Assembly (NCBI RefSeq): GCF_000981035.1
Contig: NZ_LAYJ01000115.1
Span: 62,001-126,000, forward strand
DNA: 64,000 nt
Reading direction: 5' to 3'
Origin: Christensenella hongkongensis
GTDB taxonomy: Bacteria; Bacillota; Clostridia; Christensenellales; Christensenellaceae
Shown here: piece after piece, positions 52,061 through 60,066 of the stretch
How the letters are laid out: every line of letters begins with the position of its first letter
Position numbering within the stretch: the stretch's first letter is position 1
The notes under the pieces: generated by a model
What the model saw: the letters and a program-made list of their open reading frames with translations, nothing else
What the model was told of the DNA's origin: nothing
Database searches by the model: none
Made by a program: the position numbers and the translations under genes

Positions 52061-53134
52061 TTATTGTTGCTCCTGAGTGGAATCCTTTTCTGCTTTCAGC
52101 ATCACCTCATCTTCATTATTCGTCAACAATTCTTGATTCCATATTGATAATTGTCCTGTTTCCTCTCTGATTCTCTGATTCGCCAATTCAACACTTTGGG
52201 GATTTAGTTCTATTCCCAAATAATTACGCCCATGATTGAATGCTACAAAAGCGGTAGTTCCAGAACCTAAGAATGGATCAAGAACCGTTCCACCAACAGG
52301 GCAGGACGCTAATATACATTGCCTGGCAAGTTCAGGTGGGTAGGTAGCAAAATGTTCACCGCCAAAAGGCTGTGTCGCAATGGTCCACACAGAATGTTTA
52401 TTGCGCAGTATGGTTTGTTCTCCGTTTTCAGATTTGATACAATATTTTGGAGCAACGGCCTTCATGTTGCCGTTGATTTTTCCGGGGACTCTCATACTCC
52501 CTTTTTGACGGTCAACGTCTTGGCTTAACCGCATACGGGAACTCTGTGCCATAGGTTCGGCAATCGCTTTCGCATCATAATAATACTTCCGCGATTTTGA
52601 AAGCAGGAATACCGTTTCATGGGCTTTGGTGCATCGGTCCCTGACGCTTTCGGGCATCGGGTTCACCTTATACCATATAATTTCCTGCCGCAAATAAAAT
52701 CCAGCATCACGCAAAGCAAAAGCCAGCATCCACGGTATCCCGATTAAATCCTTCGGTTTACAGCTTTCGGCTCCTGTTGTGGGGGTTATCTTCCCAATCA
52801 CAGTACCCATATTTGTACCTTGCTTGTAGTTGTGGACAGTTTTATTGCGTATTCCATCCTTGTTCCTCCCCTGGTGACTTCCCGCATAACTATCCCCAAT
52901 GACAATCCATAGCGTTCCATCGTTGCAAAGTACCCTTTTTACTTCAACAAAAACTTCTACAAGCCTTGCAATATATTCTTCCGGCGTCCGTTCTTTACCG
53001 ATCTGTCCCTTTATTTCATAATCGCGCAGGTTATAATATGGCGGGGAAGTAACACAGGAATCAATACAATTTGCCGGTAGCGATTTCAATACCGTATATG
53101 CGTCTCCTTGCAGCACTCTATTCAGTTTAAGCAT
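52061..53134 (-). CDS. DNA methyltransferase, N4-cytosine/N6-adenine beta-type
   Basis: This 357-aa SAM-dependent enzyme has catalytic motif IV near the N-terminus (TSPPYYNLRDYE, residues ~29-40; SPPY type). The SAM motif DPFLGSGTTAFVAFNHGRNY comes near residue 290, so it is of the beta order. LRQEIIWYKVNPMPE is also typical. SPPY favours N4-cytosine or some adenine enzymes. No restriction endonuclease gene lies beside it, so it is an orphan that could protect the element on entry. Confidence 0.92.
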   Translation of the reverse strand: MLKLNRVLQGDAYTVLKSLPANCIDSCVTSPPYYNLRDYEIKGQIGKERTPEEYIARLVEVFVEVKRVLCNDGTLWIVIGDSYAGSHQGRNKDGIRNKTVHNYKQGTNMGTVIGKITPTTGAESCKPKDLIGIPWMLAFALRDAGFYLRQEIIWYKVNPMPESVRDRCTKAHETVFLLSKSRKYYYDAKAIAEPMAQSSRMRLSQDVDRQKGSMRVPGKINGNMKAVAPKYCIKSENGEQTILRNKHSVWTIATQPFGGEHFATYPPELARQCILASCPVGGTVLDPFLGSGTTAFVAFNHGRNYLGIELNPQSVELANQRIREETGQLSIWNQELLTNNEDEVMLKAEKDSTQEQQ

Positions 53135-53140
53135 TTGCCC

Positions 53141-53959
53141 TCACAATTCTTTTTCGTCATTTGCTTGGCTTGGTTCGTCTAACTGCACCGCAAGACCGTC
53201 CTGTACCTGCTCATTTGATTCATGTTGACGAAATACCCGTTCAAGATTTCTTTCATACTGCACAAATAGCCGTACCGCTTCTTCCCCATTCATAATCAGT
53301 CGAAAGTTTTTTGTTTTGGACAAGAGTTCTATGTTTTCCCTGATATTTTCAAGCAATCCTTTTCGCAATTCAGGATCTAGCAGACTTTCGTGAATTGCGG
53401 ATAATTCCACTTTTTTGATACAATTCGCTATCCCCGCTTCCGAAAGGCAATCCTCATAAAACTTCGTTACTCGTTCAGACAGCATTACAAAATCTGGATA
53501 CTCAATTTTAAAGTCATTCAGTGTCCGGTATATACGTATGCTTTCAACTTGTTCCTTTGGTATCTCTTTATATATCTCCTTTTTGAGCGCTTCATCCGAA
53601 TAATTCTTACCTTGAAAAAATGTATATCCTTTCGGCAAAGAAGATTTATCCTCGACCTTGACATAACATGCGTCTGGGTACTTTTTGATGTCCTTCTTGA
53701 ATTGTCTTTCGTCCTCACAAAATTCATATAGATCGCTAATAAACCATTCATTCAATACCGGATCATGAAAATCACGGGTTGCGCAGCATTGATCGAAATT
53801 CTTTGAAATGAACCATTCCACATAAGGCGGTGCGCCCATTCCCGCCTCGTGCACCTCGCATATCCGCTTTCCCTCATAATATATACTGGCGTTATACCCG
53901 CCGCCATCCGGTGTGTTAAAGGTTTTTACCCCCTTCATTGCATATCCGTTTACATTCAT
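53141..53959 (-). CDS. Hypothetical ICE protein
   Basis: This 272-aa cytoplasmic protein starts MNVNGYAMKGVKTFNTPDGG, where GGAGGG lies 7-8 nt before the ATG; the longer frame upstream is less likely. The first ~90 residues have a small domain with YNASIYYEGKRICEVHEAGM. The C-terminus is helical and acidic. Stop is 6 bp before the methyltransferase ATG, so the two are co-transcribed. Family unknown. Confidence 0.7.
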   Translation of the reverse strand: MNVNGYAMKGVKTFNTPDGGGYNASIYYEGKRICEVHEAGMGAPPYVEWFISKNFDQCCATRDFHDPVLNEWFISDLYEFCEDERQFKKDIKKYPDACYVKVEDKSSLPKGYTFFQGKNYSDEALKKEIYKEIPKEQVESIRIYRTLNDFKIEYPDFVMLSERVTKFYEDCLSEAGIANCIKKVELSAIHESLLDPELRKGLLENIRENIELLSKTKNFRLIMNGEEAVRLFVQYERNLERVFRQHESNEQVQDGLAVQLDEPSQANDEKEL

Positions 53960-53998
53960 ATCTTTCCCTCCGATCAAAAACCGGCTGATCGTTCCAGT

Positions 53999-55417
53999 TT
54001 ACCGCACCGGTCCGTCTGCCGCCTTGTCCTGTTGTTTCTGCTGCTCCGCAGCTAAAAGATTGCTTCTCATTTCCTTTGCGCACCTGACCACTTCTTCAAG
54101 GCTCCGTTTTGCCCGTTTGAGACGTGAGATTTCTTCCCGGTTCCGGGTAACTGCGCCTAGTATCATGATCCGCGTTTCCCTGATTGCGTTCAGGTTATTT
54201 TCATACCCATTTTCCTTGATGCCCTCCTTTGCATTTTGCAGCATCACCCGCCGTTCTTCATCCAATTTGTCAGGGATCGCACTGTACCGCTCGTAGATAC
54301 TGTGTGCATCAAATAGCGGTTTGAATTTTTTCTGCGCGCTCCTCAAACGGTATTTTTCAGCCTGTAGCTGCTTTAGCTGTGCGTTGACCTGCTCTAGCGT
54401 ACTTACCACCTCCGATATTTTTGTGAAGTTATTCTGCGCAACAAAAAGAAATTGACGCTTATAGTAATAAAACTTCCTGTATTCGCTGACAGGAATACGG
54501 GCCTCGCGTGGATTCTGACGTATTTTTCCAAGTAAAAACAGGTAGTACAAATATAGTGCTTCAATGCCCGTAAGCTTCCTTCGCGGGAACCGTTTTTTGA
54601 CGTAATATTTCCGGGCAGCCTGCGGCGCTCTTTTTCGTTCCTGGTGGTATATTCGTGCTTTCAGTTCATCCGTCGAATATCCGAGGGTTTCAAGGCGCAT
54701 AGCCTTTCGTGCTTCAGGGGCCTTGACCTTTGGGTGCATAACTGAGGTATCAACTTCATATCCCAAATCTTCAAGACGGATATATAATTCCTCAAAAGTA
54801 AAAGACTTGTCAATGCAAGTCTCAATGTCGTCAATGACGATCCCGCGTAAGGTTCGGCCACCGGAATGCCGCCGCAGATATTCCTCGTATGTCATATTCT
54901 TACCGTCCGCATATTCGATGACCGATAGTCCATTCTCGCGGCAAAGCTCATCGCTGATCCCCCGCAGCTTGCGGTAGAAGTCCCCACGACTGATGTGGAA
55001 TTTCTTTCCCGTCACGCAGGATACAGAATTTACGATGATATGATTATGCAGATGCTTGTGATCCAGATGGGTTCCGATCACAACCTCAAAATCTCCAAGC
55101 CACCGCTGTGCATACTGCTTTCCAATCTCATGCGCAAGCTCCGGCGTGACCTCGCCCGGTAAAAAGGACTGGATGATATGGTAAGCGACGCGTCCGTCCT
55201 CTTTCCCAAATCTCTTTTTGGTTGCCGTCATAGCTTTGGCCGCCGTTTCAGGGCAGCAGTTGATCGCGCTGACATACCGCGCTCCATCCAATGTTTTTTT
55301 TTCGTTTTCCGCATATTCCGTAAGTGTTTCAAGCGTCTTTGTCACGTTCGCCGCATAATTGATCGTGTCTGTCAGATGCCCCAAATTCTTGATATTGATT
55401 ATTTTGGTATATGCCAA
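53999..55417 (-). CDS. Relaxase/mobilization nuclease (MobA/VirD2 type, MOBP)
   Basis: This ~472-aa enzyme nicks oriT and pilots the DNA. The histidine triad THLDHKHLHNHIIVNSV lies at residues ~116-132, and an upstream Tyr (INYAAN) near residue 20 fits the MOBP nicking site. AYHIIQSFLPGEVTPELAHE is conserved. C-terminal ~130 residues are coiled coil. Start is a TTG (product then begins with AYTKIINIKNL), 11 nt after AGGAGG; an in-frame GTG is 4 codons earlier. It follows mobC and the oriT-like region. Confidence 0.93.
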   Translation of the reverse strand: MAYTKIINIKNLGHLTDTINYAANVTKTLETLTEYAENEKKTLDGARYVSAINCCPETAAKAMTATKKRFGKEDGRVAYHIIQSFLPGEVTPELAHEIGKQYAQRWLGDFEVVIGTHLDHKHLHNHIIVNSVSCVTGKKFHISRGDFYRKLRGISDELCRENGLSVIEYADGKNMTYEEYLRRHSGGRTLRGIVIDDIETCIDKSFTFEELYIRLEDLGYEVDTSVMHPKVKAPEARKAMRLETLGYSTDELKARIYHQERKRAPQAARKYYVKKRFPRRKLTGIEALYLYYLFLLGKIRQNPREARIPVSEYRKFYYYKRQFLFVAQNNFTKISEVVSTLEQVNAQLKQLQAEKYRLRSAQKKFKPLFDAHSIYERYSAIPDKLDEERRVMLQNAKEGIKENGYENNLNAIRETRIMILGAVTRNREEISRLKRAKRSLEEVVRCAKEMRSNLLAAEQQKQQDKAADGPVR

Positions 55418-55437
55418 TTCATAAAGCACCTCCTGGT

Positions 55438-55758
55438 CTACAGTAATCGCAGCTTTTCATCGTACAGCCGCTTCATCTCGTCGAAATATTGCTCGACACG
55501 CCGGATGCTGTCGGCAGATATTTTCTTATCCGAATTTGCAATGTGGGCGATCTGGTTCACGTTGGAACCGATTTTATTGAGTTCCGCATAGATACTGCCG
55601 ATCACCTTCCTGTCGATCACCACAACACGTTCGTCCGTCAAACAACATTTGCGAATATATGCAGCAATGGATAATCCCGTCCTTCGTGCGGTTCTTTTTA
55701 GCTGTAGGTATTCATTAGTGGTCAACCGCGTTTCTGCTTTTATCCTGCGCTTTAGCAT
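55438..55758 (-). CDS. MobC-type relaxosome accessory protein
   Basis: This 106-aa basic protein has a ribbon-helix-helix-like start (IKAETRLTTNEYLQLKRTAR then TGLSIAAYIRKCCLTDE) and the MobC block NKIGSNVNQIAHIANSDKKI. It should bind oriT and help the relaxase nick. It lies 20 bp before the relaxase gene and directly downstream of the oriT-like hairpins. Confidence 0.9.
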   Translation of the reverse strand: MLKRRIKAETRLTTNEYLQLKRTARRTGLSIAAYIRKCCLTDERVVVIDRKVIGSIYAELNKIGSNVNQIAHIANSDKKISADSIRRVEQYFDEMKRLYDEKLRLL

Positions 55759-55784
55759 TCTTTCACCACCTTAATTTAGTGTAA

Positions 55785-55880
55785 TTAAGCGGCGCAGCCG
55801 CTTGGGGTTTTAGGGGCGCAAGCCCCTAACAAGCTGTAAAATGCCTGCATTTTGCGATGCTTGCGAGGGATGCGAGGGTA
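55785..55880. other. Putative oriT
   Basis: Three perfect hairpins occur in ~70 bp: AAGCGGC/GCCGCTT (55787-55803), TTAGGGGC/GCCCCTAA (55810-55829) and AAAATGC/GCATTTT (55838-55853). They are followed by two TGCGAGGG repeats 9 bp apart (55862-55878). The segment lies just upstream of mobC-relaxase, the usual place of oriT in MOBP elements. No gene covers it. The exact nick is not identified. Confidence 0.7.
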
Positions 55881-55936
55881 GGGCTTCGCGGGAATTCTGT
55901 CCTGAAAAAGGTAACTTTTCTCCCGTATCCGTTCCT

Positions 55937-56398
55937 CTACAGCGTCAGCTCCCACCGTTGCTTATTGCATACTGGAGCCGTGGTTTGCCGCGGGCGGTTC
56001 GGGCAATCCCATGAATGACCTCTCACGTCTGCCGCTTTATGCCACCCCGCCGCTTTGTAGCTGACACCGCTCTCCGTTTCGAGGATATAGCTGATTATTT
56101 TCGTATATCCCATAGCCTGCGCAATTCGTCTGATTCTCCCGAGCAGGAATGTGCAGACATTTTTCGTTCCGTCCGTACAGCACCGCACAACCTCTAGCGT
56201 CCTGCCATCATCAAGGTTTCGCGCAACCGGACGTGCAGCCTGCACTACGCCTACCAGTTTTCCATGTTCTGTGCATCCAATACGAAACTTATCCCGATAG
56301 ACCGGCGCATGGTGCCTGTGCAGCTTTTCCACAAAAGCATTTGCATCCCGTAGTTCAAGCGGTACCGCCTGCAAGTGTTCACTTTTTACCTGCTCCAT
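55937..56398 (-). CDS. XF1762 family protein
   Basis: This 153-aa protein has an acyltransferase-like (GNAT) pattern: LRDANAFVEKLHRHHAPVYR, FRIGCTEHGKLVGVVQAARP, EVVRCCTDGTKNVCTFLLGR and YILETESGVSYKAAGWHKA. This matches the XF1762 family of phage/ICE proteins, whose activity is unknown. Its start overlaps the end of the replisome organizer gene by 20 bp. It lies next to oriT but is unlikely to be part of DNA transfer. Confidence 0.75.
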   Translation of the reverse strand: MEQVKSEHLQAVPLELRDANAFVEKLHRHHAPVYRDKFRIGCTEHGKLVGVVQAARPVARNLDDGRTLEVVRCCTDGTKNVCTFLLGRIRRIAQAMGYTKIISYILETESGVSYKAAGWHKAADVRGHSWDCPNRPRQTTAPVCNKQRWELTL

Positions 56399-57137
56399 AT
56401 TTCAGCCGATAATCTTTTAGAAGCTGCTCCATGTAAGCAAGCGGCTTTTGTACGTCCCGCCTCGCCGTTTCCTCGATTGCTTCAAACACCTCATCGTAGC
56501 CGTAGGTTTCTATGAACCCATTCAGCCGGATGCGCTGCGCAAGATTCGGTTTATAAAAGAGATCCGCAAAATGCTCATATACGTGCTTTGGCAAATAGTA
56601 TTCGGCAATCTCGCGCGCACGCGCTTCTTCCTCATCCTCTGTATTGTCTTTCTCTTGCTCTTTCTCTGACTCTAGCTCTGTGTTACCGCTTGTTACTTCA
56701 CCGTTACCTTCCGTTACATCAGCGTTACATTGTAACAACGGGGGCTTTTCCTGCGCTTTGAGCGCCCGGTGCCTCCTGACACGTTCAGCAGACGCGCTTT
56801 CCGATCCGATCATGTGCTGCAAGGCAGCCATGTAATAGGTATCGTTATCCCACTGTTCGACAAGCCCCATTTTCAGGAATGCCGTAATCGAAAGCGCAAC
56901 TACCGTTTCCGGTTCGTCAAGGTATAAGGCAAGTTCCTCTGTCGCTGTCGGCAGGATTCTTTCGTACTTTATCATTCCCTCATCCCGCAGGCTTTTCAGC
57001 AGCATTTTCAGGTAGACTATGACAATGCTGTCCCCCTGCGGCAGCTTCCGTAAATACCGGACGCTTTTCTCGTCGAAAAAATCTTCTTTCAGTTTTAGCC
57101 AAAAAAAGCGTTTGATTTCCGCTTTTGCGTTCCCCAT
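56379..57137 (-). CDS. Replisome organizer/replication initiator-like protein
   Basis: This 252-aa protein has an N-terminal winged-helix of the phage replisome organizer type: KRFFWLKLKEDFFDEKSVRY and GDSIVIVYLKMLLKSLRDEG (~8-60). AFLKMGLVEQWDNDTYYMAAL (~90-112) follows. A charged, low-complexity linker (~130-170) leads to a C-terminal helical domain (KPNLAQRIRLNGFIETYGYD), as in DnaD-like proteins. Start is the ATG preceded by GAGGTGG, not the upstream frame. It probably loads replication proteins for the element after transfer. Confidence 0.82.
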   Translation of the reverse strand: MGNAKAEIKRFFWLKLKEDFFDEKSVRYLRKLPQGDSIVIVYLKMLLKSLRDEGMIKYERILPTATEELALYLDEPETVVALSITAFLKMGLVEQWDNDTYYMAALQHMIGSESASAERVRRHRALKAQEKPPLLQCNADVTEGNGEVTSGNTELESEKEQEKDNTEDEEEARAREIAEYYLPKHVYEHFADLFYKPNLAQRIRLNGFIETYGYDEVFEAIEETARRDVQKPLAYMEQLLKDYRLKYGAGKK

Positions 57138-57218
57138 TTCCACCTCATTTTTCCACAACAAAAAAGCGCCCATTTCTGAACGCTTTTTGCTGCTATCCAC
57201 TTTAGTATATTATCCGTA

Positions 57219-58070
57219 TCATAACTCTAAATCCTCATGATCCCGGTTGTTGCCACCACCCGGTTCCCCGCTATTTTTCTGCAATTTCCCTTTAACGGAA
57301 GCCTTCGCCGTTTCCTGATCACGCTCTTTCTTCAAGCTGAGTTCTTTGACTATCTTAGCCGATTCCTGCAATGCGTCACAAATCAGGTAGGTCATCAGGC
57401 TTTTATCGCCTTTCGTATCAAACTCCTTAAATGCCTGCCTGTACTTTGACGTATGGCTGATAGCTGCCGGAAGGATCTCATTGTTCATCAATATTTGATT
57501 TAAGATGATGCGTCCGGTTCTGCCGTTTCCGTCCATAAACGGATGAATACGCTCAAACTCAATGTGGTATTCTGCCACCCGTTCGATGACTTCCGCAAAA
57601 TCCCCGCTATGAAAATCTCCGATTTTTTCCATGTGCGCCTGCATCAATTCCGGCACATTTTCATATTTAGGCGGGTAATACACCGCACGGGCAGGATTGC
57701 CGACGAATACATTTTCCTGCCTGTATTCCCCATATGCCCCACAAATGATACCGTCGATCTTTTTGATCCATTCCTCGGAGATCCTGACGCCCTTCGGTGA
57801 CATTTCTTTGATCGCCCTGAACAGGTTTTTGGCATCCTGGTATTCGCTGAATTTATGTCCTGCCGATACCTCGTCAAAATCCACAACCGCTATGGTTTCG
57901 TCAAGGGAAAGCGTATTGCCTTCAATGCTGTTTGAGGACCAACAAAAACGGTATTGAAACCCTTTATAAAAGGCGTCCCAAACAAGGAAATCCTTTTTGA
58001 TCTCCTGTACCGAATCGAGCTTCTTTTTGGTCTCGGCTATTTTCTTTTGTATATCACCTATAATCGCCAT
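57219..58070 (-). CDS. Fic domain protein (AMPylator-type)
   Basis: This 283-aa protein has the catalytic motif HPFMDGNGRTGR (His176-Arg187), complete for the Fic consensus HPFx(D/E)GN(G/K)RxxR. Upstream, SSNSIEGN at residues ~45-52 matches the class II inhibitory motif (S/T)xxxE(G/N), so the enzyme is probably autoinhibited. The beta-hairpin flap region FVGNPARAVYYPP lies before the motif. The family transfers AMP or related groups to protein side chains; the target is unknown. An extended -10 promoter (58094-58099) precedes it. Confidence 0.92.
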   Translation of the reverse strand: MAIIGDIQKKIAETKKKLDSVQEIKKDFLVWDAFYKGFQYRFCWSSNSIEGNTLSLDETIAVVDFDEVSAGHKFSEYQDAKNLFRAIKEMSPKGVRISEEWIKKIDGIICGAYGEYRQENVFVGNPARAVYYPPKYENVPELMQAHMEKIGDFHSGDFAEVIERVAEYHIEFERIHPFMDGNGRTGRIILNQILMNNEILPAAISHTSKYRQAFKEFDTKGDKSLMTYLICDALQESAKIVKELSLKKERDQETAKASVKGKLQKNSGEPGGGNNRDHEDLEL

Positions 58071-58093
58071 TTCTTATTGCTCCCTTTACATGG

Positions 58094-58099
58094 ATTATA
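58094..58099 (-). promoter_or_regulatory. Extended -10 promoter for the Fic gene
   Basis: TGGTATAAT on the minus strand (TATAAT at 58094-58099 preceded by TG at the extended -10 position) lies 24-29 bp before the Fic ATG. No good -35 is seen. Confidence 0.5.
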
Positions 58100-58120
58100 C
58101 CACAACCGCTGTTCCCGCTT

Positions 58121-58720
58121 CTACTCCGCAGATGATTCCGAGAATACCAGTGAATCAATATCCTCTGAATTGATCCCGCTGAAAAACGCATTGCTTTCAT
58201 ATGCTTTTTCAAAATCTTCGCCCAGCCCGTCTGCAAATTCAGGATCGGTTGGATATACTTCTGAGTATTCTTTTCCGTCCAATACAAGATACGATATGTT
58301 CCCGACCTGCTCACTGGACATATCCTCGAGATACATAACACTGATATACCACGACGCATTCCCACGTTCAGCCAGATTATTTTCCGTAATTATCTTTTGG
58401 AATTTCTCAAAAAACAACCTGAACCATTCCACACTTGCGTCCTCTGTATAAATGACGTAGTAAAAGGTCGGTACTCCTTTATCGGTTTTAAATGCCCTGC
58501 CCTCTTTAAACTCAAAATCTTCTGCAATCATGTCATAGATAAACCCGCCGTTTTCTGTGAACCAACCATCGGGATCGTCCTTTGTCGCTTCTTCAAAAAG
58601 TTCCTCTGCTGTCGGCAGGCCGCTTCCTGTAGTTGTACCATTTTCGCCTGGTTTTGCACAGGCACAAAGCAACACTGCTATCATCAGGAAAGATACCATA
58701 AGGGAAAAAAACTTTTTCAT
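58121..58720 (-). CDS. Secreted lipoprotein
   Basis: This 199-aa protein has a lipoprotein signal (MKKFFSLMVSFLMIAVLLCACAKPG); the lipobox Cys is C21 (LCAC), with another Cys at -2. The mature part begins with a Gly/Thr-rich spacer, then an acidic domain (ATKDDPDGWFTENGGF, VPTFYYVIYTEDASVEWFRL). No family recognised. It belongs to the element-side group of secreted proteins. The Fic gene lies downstream with its own promoter. Confidence 0.75.
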   Translation of the reverse strand: MKKFFSLMVSFLMIAVLLCACAKPGENGTTTGSGLPTAEELFEEATKDDPDGWFTENGGFIYDMIAEDFEFKEGRAFKTDKGVPTFYYVIYTEDASVEWFRLFFEKFQKIITENNLAERGNASWYISVMYLEDMSSEQVGNISYLVLDGKEYSEVYPTDPEFADGLGEDFEKAYESNAFFSGINSEDIDSLVFSESSAE

Positions 58721-58765
58721 AATATTCCTTTCAAGGCGGGGATCGTTGGTGTATTTCTATCTTTA

Positions 58766-58987
58766 TTATACCGACCCTTTATTGCGTTGCCAAGCATATA
58801 TGAGCTTTTGGCATTCTTCTTTCGTGCGGCGGGAAAGAAGAAGCAGCCAAAAGCTCCCGTCCTCGCGCTTCCAGATGCGCCGGGTATATGCTTTGTCATT
58901 TTTATAATACCGTTCATATTCGCCGCCGTTCAGCACGCGCCAAAGCCTGTAGCTTCCACTTTTCGTTTTAGAAATTTTGTATTCCAT
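58766..58987 (-). CDS. Hypothetical ICE protein (73 aa)
   Basis: Starts MEYKISKTKSGSYRLWRVLN, with GGAGG 8 nt before the ATG. The protein is basic and Trp/Tyr/Arg rich (KNDKAYTRRIWKREDGSFWL) and ends in a helix. It is close to the 57-aa gene (15 bp). Small basic proteins of this kind are common in ICEs but have no known role. The open frame extends five codons upstream to a TTG. Confidence 0.65.
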   Translation of the reverse strand: MEYKISKTKSGSYRLWRVLNGGEYERYYKNDKAYTRRIWKREDGSFWLLLLSRRTKEECQKLIYAWQRNKGSV

Positions 58988-59002
58988 ACTATTATCCTCC
59001 AA

Positions 59003-59176
59003 TCAGTCCTCAAAAAAATAACAGTGCTTTCGCTTGCACTGTTTTTTCATCCGTGAGTAGAACCGGCACATCCGGCACCCACGTTCTTTTTCCGTTAAAA
59101 CCGCTATCCTGTAATGGCGCGGTATCTCTCTGGCGATCTGCTCGATCTCGCGTCCGCCCCTTCCAGTCAAATACAA
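59003..59176 (-). CDS. Small cysteine-rich protein (57 aa), hidden frame
   Basis: A TTG start lies 6 nt after AGGGAGG and 11 nt after the stop of the upstream gene. The product begins MYLTGRGGREIEQIAREIPR and continues with HYRIAVLTEKERGCRMCRF. Its four Cys residues (CxxC-x9-C-x4-C) could bind zinc. A longer frame on the same strand (59010-59228) covers it but looks like nonsense. Gene order (272-aa gene, this, 73-aa gene) and the tight spacing support it. No family recognised. Confidence 0.6.
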   Translation of the reverse strand: MYLTGRGGREIEQIAREIPRHYRIAVLTEKERGCRMCRFYSRMKKQCKRKHCYFFED

Positions 59177-59187
59177 TCCAGCCCTCC

Positions 59188-60000
59188 CTAAAGTTCCAGA
59201 ACATCATTGTTCTTATGTTTGGGGGCATATGTTACCGTTTTGGGGATTTTCGCTTTTTCCGCATTATCCTTTATGTACCTGATCTGTTTCCGTGGTTTGT
59301 CGCTGCTGTAACCGTCCAGTTTATCCCTGATTGATATTTTTTGCGGTGCTTCGTTTTGGGCAATCATTTTTTCCATTTGAAATGTGACCGCTACAAACGG
59401 TTCATGCGTATCCTTATCCATTCCTGCCGCAAGTTTTAAAAGCCCTTTCATCTGCTGCGGTTTGAGTTTTGGATTGGCAATCTTTTCAAATACCCACGGG
59501 CTTACGGCATCTGAATCTGCTGTGAGCATCGCCGCCCTTTGTTCAAAATCCAGTTTTTCAAAAATCCTGCATACCTCGCAGGAACGGATCATTTGCTCCC
59601 TTGTGAGTTTCCCTTTCAGGTATTGTCCCACCGTGTAATGAATCAGGTCGCTGTCTACCCCTTCCACAAGATACCGGTAGGTGCAGCAGGAATGGTAATC
59701 GTGCTTACCGGATTTTATCGCTTCATCCGCACAGGTCTCCGCCAAATTCAAATTATATGTTTCCTCGATCCATCTCGCCATCAGTTCCATTTTCTCAACG
59801 CTGTATCCCATTTTTACATACTGCCCGACAGGCAGATCCTTCGCTTGCCCATAGTTCACCAGCCTTACGATTCTGTTCATCTCATCCGCAGTAAATTTTG
59901 GCCTTGCAATGATATGGACATATTGTGGCGGTACGCCGCCTGTAATCACGTCCTCAACGACTTTTCGCTGTTCCCTGTTAAAATTATTAAGGTCAATCAT
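59188..60000 (-). CDS. Hypothetical ICE protein
   Basis: About 270 aa, soluble and helical. Repeated short blocks such as REQRKVVEDVITGGVPPQYV, NRIVRLVNYGQAKDLPVGQY and LKPQQMKGLLKLAAGMDKDT suggest helical repeats that could bind protein or DNA. A Cys-His group (DYHSCCTYRYLVEG, CEVCRIF) is also present. GGAGGG is 6 nt before the chosen ATG; a second ATG two codons upstream is possible. Similar proteins are common in Tn1549-type ICEs; function unknown. Confidence 0.7.
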   Translation of the reverse strand: MIDLNNFNREQRKVVEDVITGGVPPQYVHIIARPKFTADEMNRIVRLVNYGQAKDLPVGQYVKMGYSVEKMELMARWIEETYNLNLAETCADEAIKSGKHDYHSCCTYRYLVEGVDSDLIHYTVGQYLKGKLTREQMIRSCEVCRIFEKLDFEQRAAMLTADSDAVSPWVFEKIANPKLKPQQMKGLLKLAAGMDKDTHEPFVAVTFQMEKMIAQNEAPQKISIRDKLDGYSSDKPRKQIRYIKDNAEKAKIPKTVTYAPKHKNNDVLEL

Positions 60001-60066
60001 TTCCATCCCTCCAGTAAATTAGAAAAGCGGCGCATCTACTGAGCGCCGCTCCTTCATCTCATATAT

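Noticed and set aside
59010-59228. 72-aa minus-strand frame
   Set aside because: It overlaps the end of the upstream gene and reads as nonsense; the +1 frame gives a better 57-aa protein.
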